Positions 25,001-34,565 are shown, counted from the first letter of the stretch. The stretch: 64,000 nucleotides of DNA from Acanthaster planci (GCF_001949145.1 NW_019091371.1:1045704-1109703), one strand, 5' to 3'. Made by a program: numbers and translations. The notes: generated from the sequence alone by a model not told the origin.

Positions 25001-25895
25001 GACACTGATCGGCAAGTATTTTCACCTTTTTTGGGAAAATGACATGGTTTTGGCCCTTCTTTTTCTTGGTACTCAGTATGAAGGTATGTAAGCTACATGT
25101 ATATTACATAGAACTCTTGGGGGAAATGGAGAAGCATTTCTATAAGCCTCATACTAAGTTATAGCAAACACTGCGTGGGTGATTTTACACAATGGTAAAA
25201 AGACATTGTGGGAAGGAAAAAGGAGCGAACAGTGTCCCTTTTCCCTTTCCACAATGCCTTTCTACCACTGTGCAAAATCACCCATACAGTATTTGCGATA
25301 AGGCTTACAGTCACACAACCAGAATAAAATCCCTGTTCGTGCCCAGTTAAACGTCATGTAGAGCCTATGGTAAAAAAGGCTCGTTTTCTGAAGGGTTCAT
25401 GGGATTAAGCCTACACTGATCAGTGCCCGTGTTGGAAGTCCAACACCGATCGTGAGCAAACAGCGATCATTTATCCATTTTCTACACAATTTCAACCAGT
25501 TTTTTAAATCCCTGTTAATCAAGACAGGGCCCAGTATACGACGAAGGAGTATTCGTTGGGCCCTGTTTACGGGTCTATCACTGGAAATGCTTTTACTTTT
25601 CGCAACCAATGATGAGACAAATGGGCTACATGATGTATATTAAATAGTGACAAGGTCTAGGCATGGAGAAAGGACACAGGGTAGCTACGGCAGACCCGTC
25701 TGTTTGCAGACGAAGGCGACATTGTTCCTGCTGCTTCAGTGACATCCGTGTAAGTCTAACGCTTCTTGTCTCATCATTAGAAATCTGTGGTTCGAAAGAA
25801 CCAAAATCGTTCAATTGGAGAGACCTACCAACAATAAAAACCGGAGATGTAAGAAGAATAATGGCCAGCACTGATATTACACTCAATGAAGCCAT
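15966..25895 (-). CDS. SSR4: Translocon-associated protein subunit delta (TRAP-delta), complete, six exons
   Basis: SSR4 is the delta subunit of the TRAP complex, which sits beside the Sec61 channel in the ER membrane and assists import and folding of secretory proteins. Exons (- strand) are 25829-25895, 22751-22869, 20925-20996, 19674-19763, 16548-16613 and 15966-16070. Together they make 519 bp, or 172 residues plus stop, against 173 in human as I recall it. All junctions have GT-AG and fit in phase. The protein has a signal peptide ([19 protein letters not shown]), a luminal Cys pair at residues 26 and 57, [18 protein letters not shown] and [22 protein letters not shown] blocks matching the family, and one membrane segment (about 148-166) ending AKSRIQV. 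An in-frame ATG seven codons upstream (25916) is possible, but the chosen Met gives a standard signal peptide. Introns carry MITEs and foldback repeats. Confidence 0.97.
16548..16613 (-). CDS. SSR4: SSR4 exon 5
   Basis: The acceptor is CCTCTGTAG and the donor GTCTGT. It encodes 22 residues ([22 protein letters not shown]), matching the [21 protein letters not shown] position of the human protein. Confidence 0.93.
16976..17555 (+). mobile_element. M1 MITE, copy E (580 bp), in SSR4 intron 4
   Basis: It starts CCACCTCCTGCCGGGG after TTAA (16972-16975) and ends AGCAGGAAGTGG before CTAA. It carries the full set of family motifs and is the best intact reference copy here. Confidence 0.9.
17729..18838. 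mobile_element. Diverged relative of the 734 bp TA element, split by M1 copy F
   Basis: Left motifs ACAAACATGACAAAGTGGACC, AAATGTTTGGTAATAGCAG and ATTCGGTATAGC match the element at 2435. The right end is ATTCGGTATAGAAC then ATAGCAGTTTCCACTGTA. The left terminal repeat is degraded. An M1 MITE (18250-18725) lies inside, so the M1 insertion is the younger event. Confidence 0.65.
18250..18725 (+). mobile_element. M1 MITE, copy F, internally deleted
   Basis: The left end ACTACTTCATGCCGGGG follows TTGA (a TTAA variant). The right end is GGCAGGAAGTGG before TTAA (18726-18729). About 100 bp of the body between the AAGTAATC and GCTGACC motifs is missing compared with copy E. Confidence 0.85.
19674..19763 (-). 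CDS. SSR4: SSR4 exon 4
   Basis: The acceptor is TATTGCAG and the donor GTAGGA. It encodes 30 residues with SWTEDHK and [16 protein letters not shown]. The exon itself opens with GTAAGC, a donor-like sequence directly at the acceptor, which could be misread by gene finders. Confidence 0.96.
20925..20996 (-). CDS. SSR4: SSR4 exon 3
   Basis: The acceptor is TTAGCAG and the donor GTATGG. It encodes 24 residues, [18 protein letters not shown].., aligned with the NMALYADVGGKQFPVTR segment of the human protein. Confidence 0.95.
21308..22037. mobile_element. 730 bp foldback element in SSR4 intron 2
   Basis: The left end ATTGGGTCATATGAATAAAA is answered by an inverted right end, TTTTTATTCATACAACCCAAT. 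Similarity continues inward through AGCATTTGCT/AGCAAATGC repeats. There is no transposase ORF. Target duplication not evident. Confidence 0.75.
22045..22380. repeat. 174 bp tandem duplication in SSR4 intron 1-2 region
   Basis: The unit runs AAAAATCAA(T/C)..AACATTTACTC through CCCATGTTTGATAT and ATCATTCCCAAAATCT to GATATCAATTTTT.AGTGGTA. It occurs twice, starting at 22045 and 22219, with about 90 percent identity by eye. It directly abuts the 730 bp foldback element. Confidence 0.85.
22751..22869 (-). CDS. SSR4: SSR4 exon 2
   Basis: The acceptor is TCTCTCTAG and the donor GTATTC. It encodes residues 23-62, including both luminal cysteines (DTC and LVC). The [14 protein letters not shown] block is the family's most recognisable N-terminal strand. 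Confidence 0.95.
24823..24858. repeat. 36 bp perfect palindrome
   Basis: TGAAATGGCAGTTGGCTG is followed with no spacer by its exact reverse complement. Further partial matches (GGTTGG / CCAACC) lie offset outside the arms. Confidence 0.95.
25159..25301. repeat. 143 bp near-perfect hairpin in SSR4 intron 1
   Basis: Two arms of about 65 bases (25159-25223 and 25237-25301) are complementary with roughly a dozen mismatches, around a 13-base centre. Shared arm motifs include GGGTGATTTT, ACATTGTGG/GCATTGTGG and AAAAGG. It could be a miniature foldback element or a hairpin RNA source; nothing here proves expression. Confidence 0.9.
25524..25566. repeat. 10 bp perfect stem, 23 base loop
   Basis: ACAGGGCCCA (25524-25533) pairs with TGGGCCCTGT (25557-25566). 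The stem is itself largely palindromic (GGGCCC). It lies about 260 bp inside SSR4 intron 1. Confidence 0.8.
25829..25895 (-). CDS. SSR4: SSR4 exon 1 (signal peptide)
   Basis: It encodes the first 22 residues and one base of Gly23, then donor GTAGGT. The sequence is hydrophobic throughout, as expected for an ER signal peptide. Confidence 0.93.
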
Positions 25896-26943
25896 GTTGC
25901 CAGAGGACATGTACAATTAACATCGTCCCCAGCGTAAATCACTTGACTTCCAAGGGCCTACTGAGTACTACACGAGACTACGGGGACGAAGTTGCAACGA
26001 CACGTATACATTTTGAAGGAAGCCCGAGATATGGGCGTGCGATATCGGGGTACAGTCCCATTAATTCAAGCCCAATTGAAAACACTGTAAATCAGCAACA
26101 CGCACGCCAACATCCCTGAGATTTCTGAAACACAAATGAAATTCTTGTCTCGTCACTAATCTTTCAATTTCTTTTCAATTTTTGTGGGTTAGCCAATTAC
26201 ATTTTTAATTATTCCCAGGCCCACAAAACAAACTCACCCCCAAAAATAGTTTCCGAAGTCTGATTGCAGCCATTTTTCAAGTGGCAACCCCTTAACTTTC
26301 TCGAGCATTTAGGACCATTTTCAACCGTAGTTTTTAGCCATTCTGCTCTCATATGAAAGCTCAAAGACCCAGGGAGTTGATCCTGGCAAGGATTTACACA
26401 ATCTCACCATTTTGGGGGCCAAACAAAATCCTTTTTCAAAAGATACTGCGGGGGGGGGACACTTTTAATGCTAATGGCTGGCCAGAAATTGTCATTTGAA
26501 TTAGTGGTCTGCACCCATATCGGCCCCGATTCAGTCCGAGATTCAGGGCGACATTCTCAGCCCGTGATTCGGGTTCATGTCAATAACAATAATCCATGTC
26601 GTAAATGGGGGCAATAATTCATCCAAGATTTGGTACGTACTCCATTCCAGGGTTAATTGAACGAATTTTTCTCTCCTTTTTTTTTTAAGAAATAGCATTC
26701 TTTCATGATGGGTTGAACATTAAGCAAATAACATTCACTGAAGGGAAATGTGTCATAAACAATCTAGTTTAATCGGTGAAACATTAGTCTCATTACTTTT
26801 ATTAGGGAAACATGCTTTTCAACTATTTACAATCTTCAGTTATTCAATAGAGAATATTCTATCCTTGCGACTTAAGAAATGTGTATCACATATATAATTA
26901 AGTCATCTTATTTTTATTTTGATATTTCCAATTCCTTGAGCCC
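25896..26943. other. SSR4 upstream region, no other gene seen
   Basis: The first roughly 220 bases must include the SSR4 5' UTR and promoter on the - strand. I saw no TATA box and no clear ER-stress element. No head-to-head partner gene is visible. The rest is unassigned AT-rich sequence. Confidence 0.4.
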
Positions 26944-27600
26944 TGTCCCCAGTCCGTTTCAGCAAGGGCTGCATGCAACTGATATTTCTGCGTGAACACG
27001 ACGGTTGAAGCATTTTTCAAGAATGCGTATTTAGACGAAACCACAACTGCCTATAAAAGTGTACCCTGCATGTTAGGCCTACAGGATACTTTTATTTTTA
27101 TTCTATAACTAAAATTGTCAACCGCCTGGCCACACTTAATTTCAGTAAGGGCTATGTGTAATGGCTATTTCTGTGTCAAATGCCTCTTAAAGATATCCCA
27201 TTTGAAGCATATTATTTTCAAGAATGCGTATTTTCTCATAATGTAGAAAGCCTACATAAGTGTACCCAAATATTTTCATTATTTTTCATTGACTGAAATT
27301 GTCAAACCCCTGGCCACACTTAATTTCAGTAGGGGCTATATGGAATGGCTATTTCCATGTCAAAACGCCTTTTAAAAAATCCCGTTTTAAGTATATTTTT
27401 ATGGTGTTGCATTATTTATAAAGGCGTAACTTCCGTCAAAAGTGTACTCCACGTTACCGAATATTTTCATTTTTAATCTATAACTGTAATCGTCAGACCA
27501 CTGGCCGCACTAAATTTCAGTAAGGGCTATATGGAATGGCTGCACGTTTCTGTGTCAAAACACCTGTCAAAGATATGCCGTTTTAAGCATATTTCAATGA
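26944..27600. repeat. Tandem array, about 185 bp unit, nearly four copies
   Basis: The anchor CTGGCCACACTTAATTTCAG (or variants) followed by TAAGGGCTATATGGAATGGC recurs at about 26944, 27126, 27310 and 27501, a period of 182-191 bp. Each unit also has TTTCTGTGTCAAA, AAAGATAT.CC, TTTTAAGCATAT and AAAAGTGTAC..AATATTTTCATT. It is a diverged, satellite-like array with no coding frame. Confidence 0.85.
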
Positions 27601-27817
27601 TGCTCACTTTCCATTATTACCATTTCCTGGATAAAGGAACTTTTCTGTGCGGGTTAACTGGGTGTATTAATGAAGAAAGGGTGTTTACACTTGAAAGAAG
27701 CCTGACCAAGTCCTCATTTGAACAACATAACGATAGCAAAAATATAAGTTCTTTTGAAACTAATACTCGCTCGCCTCACACACCAATATTCAGTGACCAT
27801 GTCCAGTGTGAAGTATA

Positions 27818-27895
27818 CCAGCAAAAAAAAAATGAGACCAAGGGGTACCCCCCCACATGTCCAATCCCNTTCTCTCCGTCTCATACCTTGCTGCA
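27818..27895. mobile_element. Short MITE copy (family M2) with a one-base assembly gap
   Basis: The left end CAGCAA..ATGAGACC and the right end GTCTCATACCTTGCTG are inverted. The same ends bound a 179 bp copy at 54342. Here a single N at 27869 sits where about 100 bases of the other copy are absent, so the assembly may have collapsed the middle. Confidence 0.65.
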
Positions 27896-28899
27896 TATGG
27901 TGTGAAGAGAGTTCTGTTGATCACTCAAACACAAAGCCAAAGAGGTTTTACACACAGTCGTACAGGACCCTCGACATCCGAGCCGAGGATCGATCAAGAG
28001 TTCTTGCCTCACTTAAGTGACACAAATCCTATAAATGTCCACACCATTTTGCAACCAGGATAAAAATGAGAAATCATCCCTGCACGCCAAAAATAATTAA
28101 ATAAATACTTCACTTTTTTCACTTTTCAAGAAGGAAATGTATTTCTGTTCCGATAACAAACAAAAAGAGTATAAACACAAATGTACACAAATCAAAAGGT
28201 TGATTTTCAATTAATGAACAATAGTTTCCATTATTAAACAAAGACATTTGTAACCAATAATGAACAAAAGAGTAGTTTACAATTTACATGTTTTAGAAAG
28301 GAATAAACAATTTTGACATGAATTAACTTGAAATACAATTTAATTTACCAGTGGGTTAAAAATTTAAATGAACCCATGAACTGTAAAGAAACAAATTATT
28401 GACTGCAATTAGAAATAAACAAAATACAGGAAACGAGCACAAAAAGTTAGGATCCGTGTCTTTAGGAGGGAGGGGGAGGGGAGAAAGGGAAAGCACGGGG
28501 ACTTGGCGACAGGATGTGGGCAGCTCGTGCCCACTGCCAGTCCCCGTGCAGGGTAGTGGGTGTGGATGACGACAAAGGTCGTCGCATCCCGCCGTGAATT
28601 GCGAGTCCTATCTGCACACCACAGACCCGGAAAGGGAAGTAAAAGACACTGACCCAACAACAGCAGAAAAAAAAGAAAAGATAAACATTTTGACTAACCA
28701 GGTCAGATCAACCACGTCAACTTATTGTTTTGCAAAAGAAAAAGAGCGTTGTTGATTGACCATTTAGAAAGAAAAATGTCAAGAGAATCATTGAACTTAT
28801 AAAAATTATGTTCTAAAATAATCTTGACCTTTAAACGATAAACCCAAACAGTGAGAGGAGAACTTAAATTACTTCTTCTATATAACCAATAAATAATAT

Positions 28900-29215
28900 T
28901 TTTGAAACTTATGATGAGGTATTAATTTGCCAGGCACACGGCTTCTCTGGCCCAGCCCTGAGCGTGGGAAAAAAAGCCCCCAATAAATGCCAAATTTCAG
29001 TTTGACGTCAGGGAAAAATGCACTGAAGAAGTTGATGAAGCAGATTTAGCGCCGGTGGATGGAAGGACAAGTGATGAAGAGGTGTTATATGGTGCCTCTC
29101 TCACCGCACCAGCCACAGACGGGAGTTATTGCCGGATTCAGATGGTGGAGAACAGGAAGAGACGGAAGTGTAAGTCTTAAAGGTTTGCATGGTGAAGAGG
29201 TATAATAGAAAGTAG
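28900..29215 (-). pseudogene. LINE ORF2 C-terminal Cys-rich end
   Basis: It reads ITPVCGWCGERGTI-stop-HLFITCPS, the C-x2-C...H-x4-C knuckle found at the end of many LINE ORF2 proteins. It carries stops and is the far flank of the Penelope insertion. AT-rich sequence to about 28050 may be the LINE 3' UTR. Confidence 0.7.
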
Positions 29216-31435
29216 GTTTGCAGTAGCACCATGGACATATCTCTTTTGTGAGTATTTGCGGTTCTGAAAAGAACCAGTGGTACTCGACGTTTCGAGCAGT
29301 AAGAATGCTCGTCATCAAAAGAATGCCGGATACTGACTGGGAGTGGAGCTTCAGTAGTCTGGTGGAGGATTCTGGAGACAGGGATTAGTCCGATGATGCG
29401 TGAAGGCGGGAAGTCTGGAGAAGGGATTAGGCTGGCTCGGTGATGCGTGGTGGAAACTTACTCAGGTGTGGCAGTACTGATGTGGGTGTGGATGGGTAAA
29501 CATGGGAAGAACTGGGGCAGGGTGCCAAGGGTATAGATGACCCATGAGGCTGACTAAGAAGGGTTGAGGATGGGGCGCTAGATGTCACTGATGGTGAAGC
29601 CTGTGTCTTGCGGAACTGTTCTGTACTTGTGAACCTCAATTGCCTCACGAACACGGCGTGGATGCCATTGCTCTATGTTGGCAATGAGATGGGCTTGTTG
29701 CCAGTGGACTTGGTGGTCTTCAGTGCTGGAGTGTTTGATGATGGCAGATTTCTCGAGATCCCCCCGTCGTCCGTGGGCTCGGTGTTCATTGAGTCTTGTA
29801 GTGAGATTTCTGCCAGTTTCGCCAATGTACACCTTGCCACATTCGCAGGGGATCCTGTAGACCCCTGGCTTGGTCTTGTGGTCTTGTTTGTCCTTGTGAG
29901 ACTGGAGAGTTGCTCGGATCTTGTTGGGGGCGGTATGGAAGACTTTGATGCCATGGTGTAGAAGGATGCGCTGGATCCGGTGGGAGGTATTGCCTGTGTA
30001 GGGGAGGGTGACAGAACTAATGTGCCTAATGGGTTGACCTTGGGTATAGGAGACCCGCTGGTCTGGGGGGGTCTAGGGTCTTGATCTGTCTTGACTTGAA
30101 ACCGTTCCGCTGTAGTGCTGTGGAGATGTGATGGAGTTCTGGTTGTAGGTGGTCTTGGTCGCAGATGTTGTATGCTCGACGTACGAGGGTTCTGTTGACG
30201 GAGGCCTTGATGCTGGGGTGGTAGAATGACCGGTTGTTCAGGTAGCGGTCGGTGTGTGTTGGCTTCCTATACACTGTGCGGGATAGGGTGCCATCTTGTG
30301 ATCTTGAAACCTCGACATCCAAGAATGCAATGCGTCCGCCTTGTTCCTTCTCCATGGTGAACTGGATGTCGTTGTGTTGGCTGTTGAGGTGCTGAAGGAA
30401 CAGCTGGGGGTCTTGTGGGCTATGTGGCCAGACGACGACGGTGTCGTCCACATACTGGATCCATACGCTGGGCTTGAGGTCCGCGGAGAAGAGGGCTGTC
30501 TGCTCAAAGTCTTCCATGAACAGGTCTGCCAGAAGCGGGGATAGAGGCTATCCCATGGAGGTTCCGGAAGACTGCTCGAAGAATTTGTCTCTCCACTGGA
30601 AGCAGGAAGATGATACGCAGCTGATCAGGAGATCGTGGATTTGATGTGGTGTGAGGTTGGTCCGGTCGCTGAGTGAGTGATCGTGAAGTAACCTGTCCTT
30701 GGCGATGGTGCATGCTTCGGATGTGGATACGTTAGTGAAGAGAGAGACTACATCGAAGCTGACCATTGTGGGGCGTAGAGACAACCCGTCGATGAACTGG
30801 GCGAACTGGTCCGAGTTCTTGATATGATGTGGGGTGTTGCCGACCAGAGGGTGAAGGATCTTGGTGAGGTGCCTGGCAGTGTTGTAGGTGGGGCCACCTC
30901 GGGAAGCTACAATGGGTCGGAGTGGGATACCGGTCTTGTGAATCTTGGGCTAGCCGAAGAATCTTGGACATCTTGTACTGGAGGGTCGGAGCTGTCGGTA
31001 TAGGGCCATGGAGATGCTGTCTGACCGTTGGAGGGCTAGGAGCTAAGCCTGGAATTTCTTTTGGATGGAAGGCATGGGATTCTTATGAAGGTGCCGGTAG
31101 GCACCCGACTCAAGAATATCCCGCACCTTACGGTCATAGTCAGCTTTGTCCATGACGACAGATGGAGTAATCTCTTTGTAGGCTGTTGATGTCTTGCTGT
31201 TCGGTCTTGGAGATGTTGGGCTTGACGGGCTTGTGGTTCTTGAGGGCTTGGCTGATGTGGAGGCGGGCATCGTCTGCAGCGCTCTTGTTCAGGTGGCGAA
31301 GGGCTGGCTCAACGGACTGGATGATGTCTGTTATTGGAGGCGCCAGTCCTCGGGTCGATAATGTCTTTGGCAAGACGAATACGATCCGCGAAGAGACGGG
31401 CGGGGAAAGCTGCGTGCCCGGCCGAATGATTAATT
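29216..31435 (-). mobile_element. Penelope-like retroelement inserted in the LINE, 5' truncated
   Basis: The order on the - strand is an N-terminal region (ITDIIQSVEPALRHL..NISKTEQQDINSL), the RT, a linker, a GIY-YIG nuclease, and a short 3' tail. LINE sequence lies on both sides, so this is the inserted element. The 5' boundary near 31435 is approximate. The 3' boundary near 29216 is set where LINE-like sequence (KPTFYYTSSPCKPLRL..) resumes. Confidence 0.85.
29578..31373 (-). pseudogene. Penelope-type reverse transcriptase with GIY-YIG endonuclease, inactivated
   Basis: RT motifs in order: PKIHKTGIPLRPIVASRGG (about 30950-30895), SFDVVSLFTNV (30760-30728), GTSMG-stop-PLSPLLADLF (30560-30515) and IQYVDDTVVVW, whose YVDD at 30443-30454 is intact. 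The nuclease reads VYRIPCECGKVYIGETGRNL (about 29865-29805), with Arg in TTRLNEH. In-frame stops include TAG at 30548-30550 and one in FG-stop-PKIHK near 30950; frames also shift near 31150 and 29960. Penelope-like elements prime reverse transcription at target nicks made by the GIY-YIG domain. This copy keeps its catalytic motifs but cannot give a full protein. Confidence 0.92.
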
Positions 31436-31439
31436 AACT

Positions 31440-31747
31440 TGAAATGATTAATAGGAAGATTAACAACGTGGTTGACCGAATCTGGGGGTCTTTCCACTCG
31501 AGCTCTCATGGCCATCCAAGCACGCAGAACCTCGCTATAGAAGAGAGGGACACTCGTGAAAAATTATCGAGGGCAATAAAGAAAATTTGGTACCCAAGTT
31601 TAGTTGTTTGTATTGTTGAAGATAGTGGGTCATTAAAAGAAAACAAGGATGAGAACTGAACTGAAGAAACCGCTGTATGCGATTGAATCTGAAAGCGAGG
31701 CTGCGTGCTTGGAGGTAGGCTAGGCCAAGTCCACCTTTGTCTGGTTT
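31440..31747 (-). pseudogene. LINE ORF2 fragment after an internal deletion
   Basis: The frame reads KPDKGGLGLAYLQARSLAF.FNRIQRFL..., then after a frameshift YSEVLRAWMAMRARVERPPDSVNHVVNLPIN. GGLGL and LRLNRIQRFL-like motifs lie well downstream of the RT core in LINE proteins, yet here they follow the endonuclease directly, so roughly 500 codons are missing. Confidence 0.7.
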
Positions 31748-31947
31748 TTCATTATTTAAATGAACTTTAACGTAAAGAACATAATCGTCACAGATAACAC
31801 TGGAGGCTAAACGTCAATATTTTTGTTTACAAGTGACACCAGAACCAGTGGCGTGTCCTGGAGCACAAAGGGGAGTGTAATTAGACCAATGTTTCCAACA
31901 GGGATGAGTGGCAGTGATATTATACGTCTCCTGCAAGAGAATAATAT

Positions 31948-32647
31948 TGTAGCGGAACAGTTAATTATTAGACAGTTTTACACATTAGACAAGTTTATGG
32001 ACGCTGGTGCACATGCTCAAGCTCGCCGTGTTGCGCACAAATTGCGTAGGGCGTTGGTACCCGGCGCGGGTATATAAGCGCGTGACTTGCGTGCGGTCTG
32101 CCTCTTCCGTCCCAGCGCTCTTTCGGGCTGCACGCTTGCTGACGCTGCGCCGCACTTTCCCGCTCTTTTTGTGCCCATCCTCCGCGTTCGTGCTCTGGTG
32201 ACTGGGTTTGCACTGCGTGGAGCTGAGCCGAGTACCAGGGTGAGTTGAACCCTTAAGTGGAAGCAAGAAGGAGGAATCTGCCCTGTAAGTTATTGTTGAG
32301 TTGTCCGCAACCCAGAAGCAGAAAAGACACCTGATTAGGGAGCACCTACGTGTTTAATGAATAAATACATTGGTCTGTCCCGAAATGTATTGGCTTGATC
32401 CGTTGGTTATTTGTACCCGACCCCCTTGTTCGTCTGTGGTGTGCGTGTGAGCGCGTGAGAGTGTGCCCTGGTGCCTGGTGGTAGACTGCCCCACAACGAG
32501 TCTGCTCCCCCGGCCTTCTTATTAGACCGCTCGTAGGACGGCCGAGGCCCTACTCAGGATACGTCCCCTTCCCAGGTTCGCCCGAAGAAAGTCGCCTACC
32601 CCAGGTGGACGGCAACGTTGGTGAGTCCAGGGGAGGATTCCGCCACA
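31948..32647 (+). mobile_element. Solo LTR, 700 bp, with ATAT target duplication
   Basis: It starts TGTAGCGGAA and ends TTCCGCCACA (one mismatch as inverted ends), flanked by ATAT at 31944-31947 and 32648-32651. TATATAAG at 32071-32078 and AATAAA at 32360-32365 give promoter and poly(A) signals in + orientation. No internal retroviral genes remain, so it arose by LTR-LTR recombination. Removing it with one ATAT restores the LINE endonuclease frame. A Gypsy or BEL origin is likely but unproven. Confidence 0.93.
32071..32078 (+). promoter_or_regulatory. TATA box of the solo LTR
   Basis: TATATAAG in a GC-rich context, 123 bp into the LTR. It would direct + strand transcription away from the LTR towards 33 kb, antisense to the host LINE. 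Confidence 0.6.
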
Positions 32648-32818
32648 ATATCACTGCAAGGAGAGACGCAATCAAAATATTCCCTCAAGGAAGTGTTGCG
32701 GGTTAAATTGCAACAACCTCCAATGTTAAGTGTGATAACTGACAGTGCCATTACCAAACAAACGTAAATCTTATAAAGCATAACAAGCAATTATTTTTTT
32801 TCTCTTTTACTTTCTTAA

Positions 32819-34565
32819 TCAGTTTTTTAATCCTCTATTGAATGGCGTTGTGAAGAATTGAGCTGTTTCGGAGTGGTTTGAGTTGTCTGACAAGTCCGGG
32901 TAGATTTTGAGTAAATTTTGCAGCAATTTCTTCTGGCCTACGCTGATTTTTGACCGTGCTGAGAAATTTAACCAAGTCACTGTGATTGAGGGGTTGGTTC
33001 CCCATTGGGAGGACTGAAGGATAATGTTCATCATCATCGTCCCACTCGCTGTCATTGTCTGCCGAGGGTTTGGGCGAAATTGACATTCGGGTACACGGGG
33101 TTTCAGGAATAGCTAAGGAAGAGGAGGGAGTGGGTGTAGGGATGGGGTGGGGGTAAGGACGGGGACAGAGGGCGGGAACAGGGGTGGGTTTCGAGGTGGA
33201 GGGAGGGATGACGGTACTCGTAAGGGTAGGGTTGGGTTTCGGAGTTGGGGTAGTGTTTGCATTCTGAACAAAGATATAGGAGAACCCTCCAGCAGGGTGG
33301 GAGACTGGTGAGGGCATGGGTGTTTGTGCAGTATGACTAGGTGTGTCATCAATAGCCTGGGAAAGAGTGACGGAACTAGATTTCTGCAATTTGTGTGGGA
33401 CTGGTAATTTAAGAGGGATCAAACGTGGTGTGTTTTCAGGTTTCTCGGGAGAGTGCTTACGCTTAGTGATCGCCTCAGAATAGGCCTATAGTCTTCTCGG
33501 AGCAGGTGGAGAACCCCAAACGCTCTGAGAAAATTCCATGGTGTCCATGTCTGTGTCGTCCACCTGACTCGGGGACGACGGGGCAGACACAACGACAAGC
33601 TCACTGGGGCCCCGAGGGCGAGGCGGAGGAGACCCGAACGGGGCAAGCCCAGCGGCCCAACTCCCGCCGCTACCAACGGCGGGCGATCTGGCCCTTGCCG
33701 AAGCCCCACCGGGAGCGGGGACCGCCGGCCAAGCCAGCCCCGACCGGGCGCAGCCTGCCACGCCCCGAGTGGGGGAGCCGGGAGCCTTAGGAGAGTCAGC
33801 TTTCTTTTTTGTAACAACCGGTGGAGGGTTTCCTGGATTCTGAACATTTTGTGGTTTTTCTTTCTTGCAGGAACGACTGATATGCCCAAACTCTCCGTAG
33901 ACAAAGCAGCGGATTGACTCAGTAGTGAGGAACACACGACAGTTAACCCCAAGATAGGAGAAATTAATGTGATGGGGGGGGGGAGAAGATTGGGTTTGAA
34001 AACTACCTCAACTTATCGACGGAAAGACATGATGTGGCTGAGATCTTTGTTTTTTGCTCCAACAGGTATGGGCCATATTGGGGAGACTACCTTGCAAAAA
34101 TCAGACAAATTTTCAACTAACACGGCATTGGGTATTTCAGGGTACACATTGGACAACGTGAGTCGAGTGGATGGTTGTACCAGCGGGCTTATTTCCAACA
34201 ATGAATTTGCCGTGCAACAAGCCTAGCGTAACTGCATCGGCAACGCTGTCCCAGGATTTTAAATAGACAGCAATACGGCTTTGTGAAATGCAACTAGCGT
34301 AACAGACATGCATTTCAGGAAAACGCTCAGTGAAACTATTTATATAGTCGTTAAGAGGAATGTTCTCTTTTGCATGGAATGTAACACCATTGCGTCTGGT
34401 GATGTCGCCGGAGGGTCCATCACCAGACACAGCGGGCCGGGCGTGGCCGTCCAGGGTCGTCCCTGTCGCCCCCGAACGCATGCCAGCGGCCGAGGGACTT
34501 GCTCGACTGGCCATGGGGACCAGCGAAGCAAGGAACCCCGCCAAGTACAACCACACACTAACCAA
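32819..34565 (-). pseudogene. LINE ORF1 relic with zinc knuckle
   Basis: The first part (34565-34137) holds an RNA-binding-like domain (INSFTERFPEM.., ISQSRIAVYLKSWDSV). A frameshift near 34170 leads to STRLTLSNVYPEIPNAVLVE and to a CCHC knuckle at 33867-33908, read as C-x2-Y-x3-G-H-x4-C: the second Cys has become Tyr. A Pro/Ser-rich GC-rich stretch follows (33486-33860), then after a stop a Pro/Thr-rich tail ending in IQ and a stop at 32835. ORF1 proteins coat LINE RNA and chaperone reverse transcription. This copy is broken by at least two frame changes. Confidence 0.75.

Larger units (their letters stand above)
31750..32761 (-). pseudogene. LINE ORF2 N-terminus (AP endonuclease), split by a solo LTR
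   Basis: MALSVITLNIGG...LREYFDCVSPCSD (32761-32648) continues after the LTR as ILLQETYNITATHP..HATGSGV (31947 downward). The joined ..SD-IILLQET.. block is the signature of the LINE endonuclease, where the Glu binds metal. A frameshift near 31830 precedes VNKNIDV and ICDDYVLYVKVHLNN. The domain nicks target DNA in active elements; this copy cannot work. Confidence 0.85.

Noticed and set aside
25397-25609. A - strand frame upstream of SSR4 exon 2 as an extra coding exon
   Set aside because: It has no family similarity, and the phase across exons 1 and 2 is already complete without it.
33486-33952. A GC-rich Pro/Ser open frame that could be taken for a cellular gene
   Set aside because: It continues the LINE ORF1 with its zinc knuckle and shares its frame and strand.
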